In this document: positions 32,668-41,301 of the stretch, piece after piece
Layout of the letters: each line of letters opens with the position of its first letter
Numbering within the stretch: the stretch's first letter is position 1
NCBI GenBank assembly: GCA_023436225.1
Contig: JAEZKA010000070.1
Coordinates: forward strand, 1-45,795
Direction of reading: 5' to 3'
Length of the DNA stretch: 45,795 nt
Source of the DNA: Bacillota bacterium
GTDB lineage: Bacteria > Bacillota > Clostridia > Lachnospirales > Lachnospiraceae
Program-made: the position numbers and the translations under genes
Notes under the pieces: model-generated
Told to the model about the DNA's origin: nothing
What the model saw: only the letters and a program-made list of their open reading frames with translations
The model's database searches: none

Positions 32668-34477
32668 TATGAGTTCAAAAAATCCTGCGGAAAAGACTGA
32701 TATAAGAACACTTAAAAAGTCAATTTCCTCGTTATTGAATTACGCCAAAAAGTATGTTGCGGTAATTGTTATTGCCCTCATTTTTTCGGCAATTAGCGCA
32801 ATACTTACAGTCATAGGTCCTGATTTTATTTCAGACCTTATCGCCGAAATTACAAATGGAATTAAAACTACCGACATGGGTATGCCTACAATTGATATTA
32901 ATATGACTGCCGTAAACAAGATTGGCTTTACACTTATCACTATTTATGCACTCAGCATGGCGCTTAATTATTTGCAATCATTCATAATGAACCTCGTCGC
33001 AAGTAAAATAGGCAAGATGATGAGAAGCGATATTACAGAAAAAATAAATCGAATACCTCTTAAGTATTTTGATAGTCATAATTTTGGTGATACGCTTTCC
33101 CGAGTTACAAACGATGTTGACAGTATTACTCAATCTCTTAATATGAACATCGGCACTCTCGTGTCATCTGTAGCAACACTTTTGGGTTGTATCGTTATGA
33201 TGTTTGCTACTGAATGGAGAATGGCACTTACCGCCATAGGAGCATCGCTTATCGGGTTTGTCTTAATGGGTGCCATAATGGGTAAATCTCAAAAGTACTT
33301 TACTGCAAGGCAGGAAAGCTTAGCCCTTGTAAACGGTCATGTTGAAGAATATTACTCAGGTCAAAATATTGTTCGTGCATATAATGCCGAAAAGAAAAAT
33401 CTTGCGGCATTTAGAGAAAGTAATGAAAAACTCCGTCAAAACACCTTTAAGGCTGAGTTTTTAAGCGGACTTATTATGCCACTGATGTCATTTGTCGGGA
33501 ACTTCGGTTATGTTGCCGTTTGCGTTGTTGGTGCGGTACTTGCATTTAACGGAGTATTTGGATTTGAAGTTGTAGTTGCGTTTATGATTTACATTAGAAT
33601 TTTCACCTCTCCTTTAGGTCAAATCGGTCAGGGCTTTGCCGGCCTTCAGTCAGCTGCAGCTGCCAGCCAACGAGTTATCGAATTCTTATCTGAAGAAGAA
33701 CTATCAGATGAATCAAATAAGACTAAAAAGCTCGTGGACGTAAAAGGTAATGTAACCTTTAGCAATGTCAATTTTGGATATGTTGAGGATAAGAAAATTA
33801 TAAATAATTTCTCAAGAGAAATAAAAGCGGGACAAAAAGTTGCTATTGTAGGTCCTACCGGAGCAGGAAAAACCACAATGGTAAATCTTCTTATGCGTTT
33901 TTATGAACTTTGGGATGGAGAAATAAAGATTGACGGTGTTTCACTTAAGGACATAACAAGGGAAAATGTCCACAATTTGTTTGGAATGGTTCTTCAAGAT
34001 ACTTGGCTTTTTGAAGGAACGGTCCGTGATAATTTAACATACGGAAAGAAAGACATAAGCGATGATGATCTATATCAAATCTGTTCAAGATGCGGTTTGA
34101 AACATTTTATTGATACATTACCGGATAAATTTGATACAGTTCTTTCCGATAATGTTGCCGTTTCGGCAGGTCAAAAGCAGCTTATTACCATCGCTCGTGC
34201 TATGGTTGAAGATGCACCGCTTTTAATTCTTGATGAAGCAACATCGTCTGTTGATACAAGAACCGAATTGAAGATTCAAAAAGCTATGAACGAACTGAGT
34301 AAAAACAGAACTAGTTTTGTAATAGCACATAGACTGTCGACTATACGTGATGCGGATTTGATTATCTATATGGCTGATGGAGATATTAAAGAAGCAGGAA
34401 CTCACGACGAATTAATCAAGAAAAACGGTCTATATGCAGGGTTATATAATAGTCAGTTTGTCGGAATTTCAGCATAA
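32660..34477 (+). CDS. ABC exporter half-transporter, catalytic subunit
   Basis: A 605-aa partner with the same exporter layout. Six hydrophobic helices lie within about residues 30-330. The ATPase domain has GPTGAGKTT, an intact LLILDEATSSVD Walker B with Glu and the H-loop AHRLST, but a degenerate signature, VSAGQKQL. It thus complements the first subunit: one good ATP site and one dead site per heterodimer. GAGGAGG lies 8 nt before the ATG. Its likely role is efflux of a drug or peptide, under control of the linked TetR protein. Confidence 0.93.
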   Translation: MHNMSSKNPAEKTDIRTLKKSISSLLNYAKKYVAVIVIALIFSAISAILTVIGPDFISDLIAEITNGIKTTDMGMPTIDINMTAVNKIGFTLITIYALSMALNYLQSFIMNLVASKIGKMMRSDITEKINRIPLKYFDSHNFGDTLSRVTNDVDSITQSLNMNIGTLVSSVATLLGCIVMMFATEWRMALTAIGASLIGFVLMGAIMGKSQKYFTARQESLALVNGHVEEYYSGQNIVRAYNAEKKNLAAFRESNEKLRQNTFKAEFLSGLIMPLMSFVGNFGYVAVCVVGAVLAFNGVFGFEVVVAFMIYIRIFTSPLGQIGQGFAGLQSAAAASQRVIEFLSEEELSDESNKTKKLVDVKGNVTFSNVNFGYVEDKKIINNFSREIKAGQKVAIVGPTGAGKTTMVNLLMRFYELWDGEIKIDGVSLKDITRENVHNLFGMVLQDTWLFEGTVRDNLTYGKKDISDDDLYQICSRCGLKHFIDTLPDKFDTVLSDNVAVSAGQKQLITIARAMVEDAPLLILDEATSSVDTRTELKIQKAMNELSKNRTSFVIAHRLSTIRDADLIIYMADGDIKEAGTHDELIKKNGLYAGLYNSQFVGISA

Positions 34478-34640
34478 AACTGCTTTTGTCTTGAATCTCA
34501 GTGAATTTTCCAAACAGCAGCAAAAATGACATAAGAGTCTGAATATGACAAAGGGCATTTACCTTGCCGTTTTCAGAGAACGATTTATCTTTCGGAGCAT
34601 ATAACACATAATGGAGCATTAAATTTCATACAGCCTTTCA

Positions 34641-34744
34641 TAGGGGTTGCTGCAGAAATATATCTAAGGAAGGAAGATGAATAAGCTAATATAAAGCCTA
34701 TTCATCTTCCTTCCATAGATATATATATTTTGCATCAGCCCCTA
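34641..34744. repeat. 104-bp imperfect foldback (MITE-like)
   Basis: The ends TAGGGGTTGCTGCA and TGCATCAGCCCCTA are inverted copies. The arms continue through ATATATCTA.GGAAGGAAGATGAATA with few mismatches around a 15-nt centre. TA at each edge could be the target duplication. It lies inside the IS66 element, downstream of the ABC genes. The long stem could also terminate their transcript. 34478-34640 shows nothing else. Confidence 0.6.
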
Positions 34745-34794
34745 TTGATTAGATTAATTGAAGGGCTTTTAACAAATAAATTAAGAAAAAATGG

Positions 34795-34950
34795 GTAAGC
34801 GGCAAATAAAAAGCGTCTTTTTATAAAAGCCCTGGCATGTTAGTATCATGTCAGGGCTAAACCTTTGTGAGTTTGGAAAGTTGCTAGTATATTGATTAAT
34901 ACTATCAGTACAGGAGAAAGTAAAAAAGACGCTGTTTATTTGCCGCTTAC
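34795..34950 (-). mobile_element. 156-bp IS66 derivative with both ends and no interior
   Basis: GTAAGCGGCAAATAAAAAGC at 34795 and its inverted partner ending at 34950 enclose only end-proximal sequence. About 93 bp from 34795 match 29679-29771 almost exactly. The 34950 end supplies the outer right end of the large element, and the 34795 end is a redundant internal copy. Confidence 0.8.
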
Positions 34951-34995
34951 AATATAAGCTAAAAAAATATATATCAAGAACCCAACAGCATCATT

Positions 34996-36225
34996 TTATA
35001 GAACAACGGTAAAGCAGACGGAGCTACCATCCTCACTATTGACAGATATTTTACCATGATGTGCTTCAACAATCGATTTAGCAATGGATAACCCAATACC
35101 ATATCCACCGGTTTCCCTCGATCGTGATTCGTCAGCACGATAAAAACGATCAAAGAGCCGATTCAAATTCTTCCTGTCAATCTGGTCGACAGAATTACAT
35201 ACCTCAAGCTTCATACCTTTTTTGTAAGCAGAGAACTTAACCTTAATGAAGCCTTGGGTATTGGAATACTTCATGGCATTGTCAAGTAAGGTAGATACCA
35301 GCTGTTCGATACAGCCTTCATCTCCTTGAAAAGTCAGCTTTGGTTGAACTTCGATATTCAGCCTTTTGTTCTGACTTTCCGCCATCGCAAGAAAGGAATG
35401 TGCAATCCTCTCTACACATTTACTAATATCAAATTCCTGATAGGATATTTCAATATTGTCTTCCTCCATCTTAGATAAGGTTAGTAGATTTTTCACCATT
35501 TTATCCAGACGGGAGATCTGATTACGAATGCTGGTAATCCATTCGCTTTCTCCGTTTGTCAACTCCAGAACATCTGCATTTGCTGATATAATTGCAAGCG
35601 GTGTTTTGATTTCATGCCCTGCATCCGTGATGAACTGCCTCTGCTTCTCCATGCTGATGATAATAGGATTAATTGCTCTCTTTGAGAACACTGACACAAG
35701 GATAAATACTAACATAAGTGTTCCTAAAGCGACTGCACCAGAGGTTAGAAGAAAATAGAGCACCATCTGAAGCTCTTTCCTGCAGTCCAGAAAGATTAGC
35801 ATGGAACCCTCGGTCGTACGAAAGGCTTTATATTTATAAAAGCCTGTATAGCCGACGGTCTTGCCTGAATTAATCACTGTTTCGGTATATTCCAGTGCAT
35901 CATTAGAGGTTACCGCTGAGATATGACTTGTGTCAATCTCCTTTGCCCTTCCTTCTTCATCCAGCATAACCAAGAAATATCTCGTCTGAAACCTTGTCTC
36001 TTCATTCATCTCAAAGCCGGGTCGACCGCCTCTCGGAGGTACAACACCAGGATTAAACTCCGGAAATCTACCTTGATTTTCTGATAAAATGAGAAGTGTT
36101 GCCTCCGCTGTCCGATTGATCTTATTGTAATTGATAACGTTGATGGTACCAACCAATAGTACTAGGACGAGGCATAAAGAGCTCATCGTTATCATAATAA
36201 ACTTTCGTTTTAATTGACTAATCAT
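34996..36225 (-). CDS. sensor histidine kinase
   Basis: The ATG at 36225 has GGAGGAG just ahead and overlaps the response-regulator stop, giving 409 aa. The layout is TM1 (about 9-32), an extracytoplasmic loop with the Pro/Gly-rich VVPPRGGRPG, TM2 (about 152-180), HisKA with His204 in DAGHEIKTP, and HATPase_c (DNAMKYSN, GGYGIGLSIAK, SSVCFTV). It would phosphorylate the OmpR-type partner. The extracellular sensor has no named domain. The gene is co-translated with the regulator. Confidence 0.93.
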   Translation of the reverse strand: MISQLKRKFIMITMSSLCLVLVLLVGTINVINYNKINRTAEATLLILSENQGRFPEFNPGVVPPRGGRPGFEMNEETRFQTRYFLVMLDEEGRAKEIDTSHISAVTSNDALEYTETVINSGKTVGYTGFYKYKAFRTTEGSMLIFLDCRKELQMVLYFLLTSGAVALGTLMLVFILVSVFSKRAINPIIISMEKQRQFITDAGHEIKTPLAIISANADVLELTNGESEWITSIRNQISRLDKMVKNLLTLSKMEEDNIEISYQEFDISKCVERIAHSFLAMAESQNKRLNIEVQPKLTFQGDEGCIEQLVSTLLDNAMKYSNTQGFIKVKFSAYKKGMKLEVCNSVDQIDRKNLNRLFDRFYRADESRSRETGGYGIGLSIAKSIVEAHHGKISVNSEDGSSVCFTVVL

Positions 36226-36895
36226 CCTTCTCCTCCAGAGTATAGCCAACACCCCGCACCGCCTTAAGCTTAACGGTAGCACCTAAGGACTCTAGTTTCT
36301 TCCGGAGATAGGATATATACACCCACACCACATTAATCTCTGCCTCAGAATCATAGCCCCAGATACGTTCCATGAATTGCTCCGTAGAGATCAGGCGTTT
36401 GGGGTTGTTCATCAGCATTTCCAACATCTGAAATTCTTTATTGCTTAGCCTGACAGAAACATCTAGATTGGATAATTCATAACTTTCTTTATTCAAAGTG
36501 ATATTTCCTAGTTGTATCAGGTTGGGTGTAAACTCCGCTTTCCTCCGAGTCATTGCGCGAACCCTTGCCAGAAGTTCTCCCATCGCGAAAGGCTTGCTGA
36601 GATAATCATCTGCTCCCATATCAAGACCTGTAATCCGATCCTCAATTTGAGACTTCGCTGTCAGCATCAGAATCGGGGTGTGTATCCCCCTTTCTCTCAG
36701 CTTAGCCAACACCTCCAAGCCACTTAACTTCGGCATCATGATATCCAGAATTATTACATCATACTTCCCCGATAAGCCATAATCCAAGGCGTCTGCACCA
36801 TTATATACAGCATCTATCGAATAATTATTATGTTTTAATATCATCACAAGAGCATTAGACATTTCCTGCTCATCCTCAGCCAACAATACTCTCAT
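36218..36895 (-). CDS. OmpR/PhoB-family response regulator
   Basis: The ATG at 36895 follows AAGGAGG, giving 225 aa. The receiver domain has the acidic pocket (AEDE), the phospho-acceptor Asp51 in ILDIMMPK, then LTAK and a Lys in YLSKPF. The C-terminal winged helix is complete (SNKEFQMLEML, VWVYISYLRKKL, VRGVGYTL). The two-component operon pointed straight at the VTC operon before the transposon inserted. The direct repeats at 29493-29528 are its most likely target in the window. Confidence 0.94.
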   Translation of the reverse strand: MRVLLAEDEQEMSNALVMILKHNNYSIDAVYNGADALDYGLSGKYDVIILDIMMPKLSGLEVLAKLRERGIHTPILMLTAKSQIEDRITGLDMGADDYLSKPFAMGELLARVRAMTRRKAEFTPNLIQLGNITLNKESYELSNLDVSVRLSNKEFQMLEMLMNNPKRLISTEQFMERIWGYDSEAEINVVWVYISYLRKKLESLGATVKLKAVRGVGYTLEEKDD

Positions 36896-37282
36896 ATCTC
36901 TACCTCCTTCCAATCATACCCATTAACCATTCTTATCATAGCTTAATCATGTCGAAATATCAAATATCTTCTGTCTTGGATAAAACTCACTATTATTTAT
37001 TAATTACATTTTATATTAGAAGAATCTCTTCTAATTTCTAGTTTCGTTAGAATTTAATTCCTTATACTAATATGATATTACCTTAACTTTAAAACAACTT
37101 AAAGGACCCTATTACTCAGTTTTCACTTATTTTGGGGTAAGCATTCCGAGATACAGGGTCCTAGCTTAATGTGTTCCTTTATTCTTATGCTATTTTCATT
37201 TCAATACAGAATGTAGTATAGATATCTATGGACAATGAAAACCAGCCTTGTAAATACTGTGCTATTACGTAGCAGAAAGAAA
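36896..37282. other. 387-bp spacer with a long-loop hairpin
   Basis: The sequence is A+T-rich without a gene. AGGACCCT (about 37105) pairs with AGGGTCCT (about 37159) across a 46-nt loop. Read on the minus strand this ends in TTTAAGTTGTTTT, so it may terminate the metG-like gene. The promoter of the response regulator should lie in 36900-36990, but no clear -35/-10 pair stands out. Confidence 0.5.
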
Positions 37283-39277
37283 TTAATCAGACACAAATTG
37301 TGATTCATGCTTCTGAAAAAAGTCCACCCTTGGTTCAAGAAACTTCAGCCTGTTGGTCTCATTATTCGCCGTCAGCTCCTCCAAGGTATCAAAGATGTGA
37401 TCCCAATTCCATAGCTCCACTCCAACACCAAGATATTCCCTTATCATCTCACAGCCGGTTGGTGCAATCGGATGAAGTAAGCTTGCGATCGTGCGTACTG
37501 CATGCAACGTATCAATAAGCACCTGACCGCGAAGTACACTGTCCTCGTTCGTCTCTGCAACGCGTATGTTATTCACCCAGTACTTATTCATATTTCGGAT
37601 ATATGAGTCAAGAACCTCGGTCACACGATGAAATTCATGATTATACATATGACGCTCATAGGTGAGGATTGCCCTGACTGATTCGGTTCGGATCTCTTCA
37701 CTGATACTACCTTTCGGTAGTCTTGACTCATAATATTTCTGAGATGTATAGAAACAAGACCGTACCATGCGGTTATACACATTCGTGAGCAGATTCCCCT
37801 CCTTTAGCACAGTGTCCTGGCCTTCCTTATTCTGCATATAGACCTGAGGCATAAAGCTTACGCTCTTTGTATCCAGACCCAAGCTCAAGAAATGCATTCG
37901 TAACTGCTCCGATGTATAATAATTAAGTAGCTCCTTTGCCATAGGTGGCTTAATATCGGAACTTGAGCTTGCCTTCTTATCCATGAATAGAACATGATTA
38001 TTGGCTATTAGATGCGGGAGCATCAATTCTCCATCCTTCGGCCAAATATCCGGCTTATCAGAATTTAATGCCATAAACATCGCCATCTCAGCTAGTCCAT
38101 AGAAATAGATATTATCTTCTCCGATGAACTGATATACCTTCGCGTCTTCTGAGCACCACCACATCTTCCACTCTGTATCTTCCCTATGAAGCTGCTCAAG
38201 ATACGTTCTGGTAAAGGAGATTGGCGCCCATAAGGATTCCGGCCATACCCAGAAGGTAAGATGATCCAACCCTTCTTTCTCAGGTACCTTTACGCCCCAT
38301 TCTATGTTTCCTGTCAAGCGAAAAGGCACCAGAGTCTTACCGGTTCGATAATAGATACCTCTCTCGCTAAGTTGAGTTCCGGCTTTCTCTCTATCCGCTA
38401 ATGTATCAAATTCCATCGTGATCGATGCTTTATTAGGTTCCTCGATCAGTGTATGCTTTGGTAATCTCTCTCGTATCATCTCCAGAAGGTCAAGCTGGTT
38501 TTTCTTGATATAGATTAGAGGCTTCTTTAAGAACTCCTCCATGGCACTAAGCTGATACTTCCGTGAATTCGTATTACTTCTTAGGTATCCGATATATTTT
38601 GCTAATTGCTCCCCAAAGTCCTCCAGACAAAAATACCAATTGGTAACCTCTATCACCTCTGGGGTCTTTCCGGATAAGGTACTCTTAGGGTTTATTAATT
38701 CATTCGGCATATACTGATGTCCCTGGGAGCATTCATCTGCATAACCCTTATCAGAGGAGCAGCCCTGGATAGGACATTGTCCGATTACCTGACGTCCGTT
38801 CAATAATACACTGAAATCTGGATCATAAAACTGAGGTGTGGATAGCTTCTTTAGAAAACCCTTCTGATACAATGCCTCAAATATCTCTTCGGACACTTGA
38901 GAGTGAATCTCTGCGCTATGACCAAATGCAGAGGCACCGTAAAGATTAAGACTAATCTGATACTGATCAAGTGCTTCCTTTTGCCTCTGATGATTCTTCT
39001 TAACATATTCCTCAATTGATATACTTTCCTCTGACTCCTCCTTAAGCTTTCGATAGCTTTCCAGAATCGGGGAACCATAACAATCTGTTCCTGATACAAA
39101 GATTACATTGTCCTCGCCGATTCGGTCCCGTAGGAATCTTGCAAATACATCCGCATGGATAAACACTCCTCCAATATGTCCAAAATGAAGCTCCTTATTG
39201 CCATAGGGCATTCCTGCTGTTATTACCGCTCTCTTTGGAAATACCGGTCTTTCCTTATCATTTTTCTTCATCCTCAT
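37283..39277 (-). CDS. divergent methionyl-tRNA synthetase paralogue
   Basis: A 664-aa class I synthetase of MetRS type. The N-terminus has AGMPYGNKELHFGHIGG (HIGH motif at 31-34), and Cys168, Cys173 and Cys183 form part of a zinc knuckle with an uncertain fourth ligand. The KMSKS loop is replaced by KKASSSS (434-440), and the usual VWFDAPIGY is WVWPESLWAPISF. The anticodon-binding helical domain is present at the C-terminus; a C-terminal EMAP-like domain is absent. A Met-type T-box precedes it. It is probably a specialised or resistance-type paralogue rather than the housekeeping enzyme. Confidence 0.85.
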   Translation of the reverse strand: MRMKKNDKERPVFPKRAVITAGMPYGNKELHFGHIGGVFIHADVFARFLRDRIGEDNVIFVSGTDCYGSPILESYRKLKEESEESISIEEYVKKNHQRQKEALDQYQISLNLYGASAFGHSAEIHSQVSEEIFEALYQKGFLKKLSTPQFYDPDFSVLLNGRQVIGQCPIQGCSSDKGYADECSQGHQYMPNELINPKSTLSGKTPEVIEVTNWYFCLEDFGEQLAKYIGYLRSNTNSRKYQLSAMEEFLKKPLIYIKKNQLDLLEMIRERLPKHTLIEEPNKASITMEFDTLADREKAGTQLSERGIYYRTGKTLVPFRLTGNIEWGVKVPEKEGLDHLTFWVWPESLWAPISFTRTYLEQLHREDTEWKMWWCSEDAKVYQFIGEDNIYFYGLAEMAMFMALNSDKPDIWPKDGELMLPHLIANNHVLFMDKKASSSSDIKPPMAKELLNYYTSEQLRMHFLSLGLDTKSVSFMPQVYMQNKEGQDTVLKEGNLLTNVYNRMVRSCFYTSQKYYESRLPKGSISEEIRTESVRAILTYERHMYNHEFHRVTEVLDSYIRNMNKYWVNNIRVAETNEDSVLRGQVLIDTLHAVRTIASLLHPIAPTGCEMIREYLGVGVELWNWDHIFDTLEELTANNETNRLKFLEPRVDFFQKHESQFVSD

Positions 39278-39341
39278 TCACTCCTATCTAATATAATAAT
39301 TAACATCTGTAGGCGTGAACAGAAAAGCATACTCATGAATG

Positions 39342-39620
39342 CAAAAACGCCCCTACAGATTACTCTGTAGGGGCGAAGATATTATTCGCGTTGCCACCCT
39401 ATTTCATTAATATGTCGCCATACTAATCTCATTGAGTACGAATATACTCTAGTTCTGTAACGTGAACTCACGTCATAGCATCACCTTAATAGGATCCGTA
39501 TGAAGCTCCGAGGCTTGTTTCGCTACATTTGGGTTATTCCTTCTCAGCTAATGGAATTCTCTGTACACCCTCCGGGTAGTTACTCTTCTCATCATAGCTT
39601 TTGTTTCATTAAGTAATGAT
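39342..39620 (-). ncRNA. T-box riboswitch (Met) upstream of the MetRS paralogue
   Basis: On the minus strand AATAGGGTGGCAACGCGAA is a near-consensus T-box. It is followed by the terminator CGCCCCTACAGA/TCTGTAGGGGCG plus TTTTT (39342-39375). In Stem I GGGTGTACAGAGA and, opposite, CCCAAATGTAGCG offer AUG as the specifier. Uncharged tRNA-Met would allow read-through. Confidence 0.9.
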
Positions 39621-39641
39621 TAATCTTCACTTATTTCAATT

Positions 39642-39670
39642 ATTATATTCATAGGATGTAATATTGTCAA
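39642..39670 (-). promoter_or_regulatory. consensus SigA promoter of the Met T-box transcript
   Basis: TTGACA (39665-39670) and TATAAT (39642-39647) with a 17-bp spacer on the minus strand: a perfect match to the SigA consensus. Confidence 0.9.
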
Positions 39671-39717
39671 GGTCTTTAATCTGTTATAATAGTACACTTT
39701 TTATCCGACCTATTCGA

Positions 39718-40080
39718 TCAAGATGTATGTTCGGAATCATCCGCATAATAAGGAATGATAATATAATTACCTGCGTGTATCTCGTCGGATACCATGCCGT
39801 TGCTATCTTTTATCTCTTCGATATATTCGTTCAAATCATCATATTCCTCTGTAAAATATACGGATGCAATATCCCACAGCGTATCACCCTTCTTCACTTC
39901 AATTGTAGTTACCAGCTTCATGCGGTCCGCCGCTCTCTGCGCGGTTACAGTCTTGGTAATAAAAAATACGGAAAAGATAATGACCAGCAATAGCACTGCA
40001 ATGCCATATCTCCAGATTCTCTTCTTATTCAGATGATAATATCTGCTACCTTCCAAAATATAATCTGCCGCTCTATTCAT
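39718..40080 (-). CDS. yneA: YneA-like LysM protein, probable SOS cell-division inhibitor
   Basis: A 120-aa protein with one transmembrane helix (about residues 24-43) and an extracellular LysM domain (about 57-112, VKKGDTLWDIASVYFTEEYD...GNYIIIP). This is the layout of Bacillus YneA, which delays division during DNA damage. It is divergent from lexA with several LexA-like sites between them, the same arrangement as in other Firmicutes. GGGAGGG lies about 10 nt before the ATG. The family call rests on context plus architecture. Confidence 0.82.
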   Translation of the reverse strand: MNRAADYILEGSRYYHLNKKRIWRYGIAVLLLVIIFSVFFITKTVTAQRAADRMKLVTTIEVKKGDTLWDIASVYFTEEYDDLNEYIEEIKDSNGMVSDEIHAGNYIIIPYYADDSEHTS

Positions 40081-40323
40081 CTTACATACCCTCCCAAGGT
40101 TTTATCTCTTTAGTAAACTGTAATGTTAAAACCGTCCACTTCGCGAAAGCTTCTTGATTTTGATAAAAGTAAGTCCGGCTTACAGACTTCTTTTATTATT
40201 TATCCGAATGAGTAGATATCTAATCAGCATCTCTCATTGATCTCAGTATAGTATGGGTTACGGTCATTCGATGTCTTAATATAAAAATTTTTATTCATTA
40301 TTATATAGTTTGTTCTAATCACC

Positions 40324-40476
40324 CGAACATTTGATACGAACATTTGTTTCTATGTTTTGATTATATTATACAAACATATGTTTGTCAACAGATTTCGAAC
40401 ATATATTTTGTTTTGCAAACATTTTTTCGTTTTTTAGAACATAGGTTTTGCATTTCTAATTTAAATATGTTATAAT
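40324..40476. promoter_or_regulatory. six LexA-box-like sites and the lexA promoter
   Basis: SOS-like 14-mers related to CGAACnnnnGTTCG lie at 40324 (CGAACATTTGATAC), 40337 (CGAACATTTGTTTC), 40371 (CAAACATATGTTTG, a perfect palindrome), 40396 (CGAACATATATTTT), 40416 (CAAACATTTTTTCG) and 40436 (AGAACATAGGTTTT). The last three are spaced 20 bp apart, on one DNA face. The lexA promoter is TTGCAT (40448-40453), 17 bp, TATAAT (40471-40476); the sixth site touches its -35. Confidence 0.78.
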
Positions 40477-40508
40477 GGTGCAAATAGGAAATGGAGGCAG
40501 ATACTTAT

Positions 40509-41126
40509 ATGGGCTATGGTAGAATAAGCAATAAGCAGAAAGAAATACTCGAATATTTAAAATCTCAGATAATCAACAAAGGATATCCCCCGGCAGTTCG
40601 TGAAATTTGTGAAGCCGTTAAATTAAAATCGACCTCGTCCGTACACTCCCATCTCGAGACCTTAGAGAAGAACGGCTATATCCGCCGTGATCCTTCCAAA
40701 CCGCGTGCAATTGAGATAATTGATGATGAATTTAATCTGACAAGACGTGACCTGGTGAATGTACCGATTGTCGGCACCATCACTGCAGGTCAACCGATTC
40801 TTGCAGTTGAGAATATTGATAGTTATTTCCCTATTCCGGCAGAATATATGCCGAATGAAGACACCTTTATGCTGAAGGTGAAAGGCGAAAGTATGATTAA
40901 TGTAGGTATTTATAATGGGGATAAGATCTTAGTACAGAAGCAATCCCATGCCAAGAACGGTGATTATGTCGTTGCATTAATCGGTGAAGAGGTAACTGTT
41001 AAGACCTTTTATAAAGAGAATGGTTATTATCGTCTGCAGCCGGAGAACGATACTATGGAGCCCATCATTGTATCTGATCTGAACATACAGGGTAAAGTAA
41101 TCGGATTATTCCGTATGTTTCCCTAA
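40509..41126 (+). CDS. lexA: LexA repressor
   Basis: The start is set at the ATG at 40509, about 11 nt after GGAGG; the ATG at 40491 lies over that ribosome binding site. This gives 205 aa. The N-terminal winged helix (RISNKQKEILEYL, STSSVHSHLETLEKNGYI) is followed by the S24 peptidase domain with the Ala93-Gly94 self-cleavage site in TITAGQP, nucleophile Ser128 in KGESM and Lys165 in VTVKTF. It represses SOS genes, including itself and yneA, and cleaves itself when RecA filaments form. Confidence 0.97.
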   Translation: MGYGRISNKQKEILEYLKSQIINKGYPPAVREICEAVKLKSTSSVHSHLETLEKNGYIRRDPSKPRAIEIIDDEFNLTRRDLVNVPIVGTITAGQPILAVENIDSYFPIPAEYMPNEDTFMLKVKGESMINVGIYNGDKILVQKQSHAKNGDYVVALIGEEVTVKTFYKENGYYRLQPENDTMEPIIVSDLNIQGKVIGLFRMFP

Positions 41127-41251
41127 GAACAATGAATTTGCATCACTACCAAGTATTTGAAGCATGTGATGTAATGTAAATGTAGTGAGCATACCGCAAG
41201 CTTGCTTGTGAGTATGCGATCGAAGTGGAAAATCTTTCTATCACTATGAAG

Positions 41252-41279
41252 AAAAGGGAAGCCTCGCGGCTTCCCTTTT
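41252..41279. terminator. bidirectional terminator between lexA and rsfS
   Basis: AAAAGGGAAGCC and GGCTTCCCTTTT form a perfect 12-bp stem with a TCGC loop. It ends lexA on the plus strand and the rsfS operon on the minus strand. A second hairpin, GCATAC/GTATGC, lies at about 41190-41217. Confidence 0.92.
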
Positions 41280-41301
41280 ATGATAAGATTAGAAAATTAA
41301 T

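Larger units (their letters stand above)
29671..34958. mobile_element. IS66-type unit transposon carrying tetR and an ABC exporter
   Basis: The element spans 29679-34950 (5,272 bp). The left end begins GTAAGCGGCAAATAAAAAGC; the right end, read inward on the minus strand, begins GTAAGCGGCAAATAAACAGC. GTAAGCG is the usual tip of IS66 elements. The 8-bp sequence AATATAAG occurs directly outside both ends (29671-29678 and 34951-34958), matching the IS66 target duplication length. Inside are a transposase fragment, a TetR regulator, two ABC genes, a foldback repeat and an extra internal IS66 end. No intact transposase remains, so it would need help in trans to move. Confidence 0.85.

Noticed and set aside
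36896..37282. The long-loop hairpin as a T-box or other riboswitch
   Set aside because: No T-box sequence, no aptamer consensus and no terminator/antiterminator pair; it follows rather than precedes the synthetase gene.
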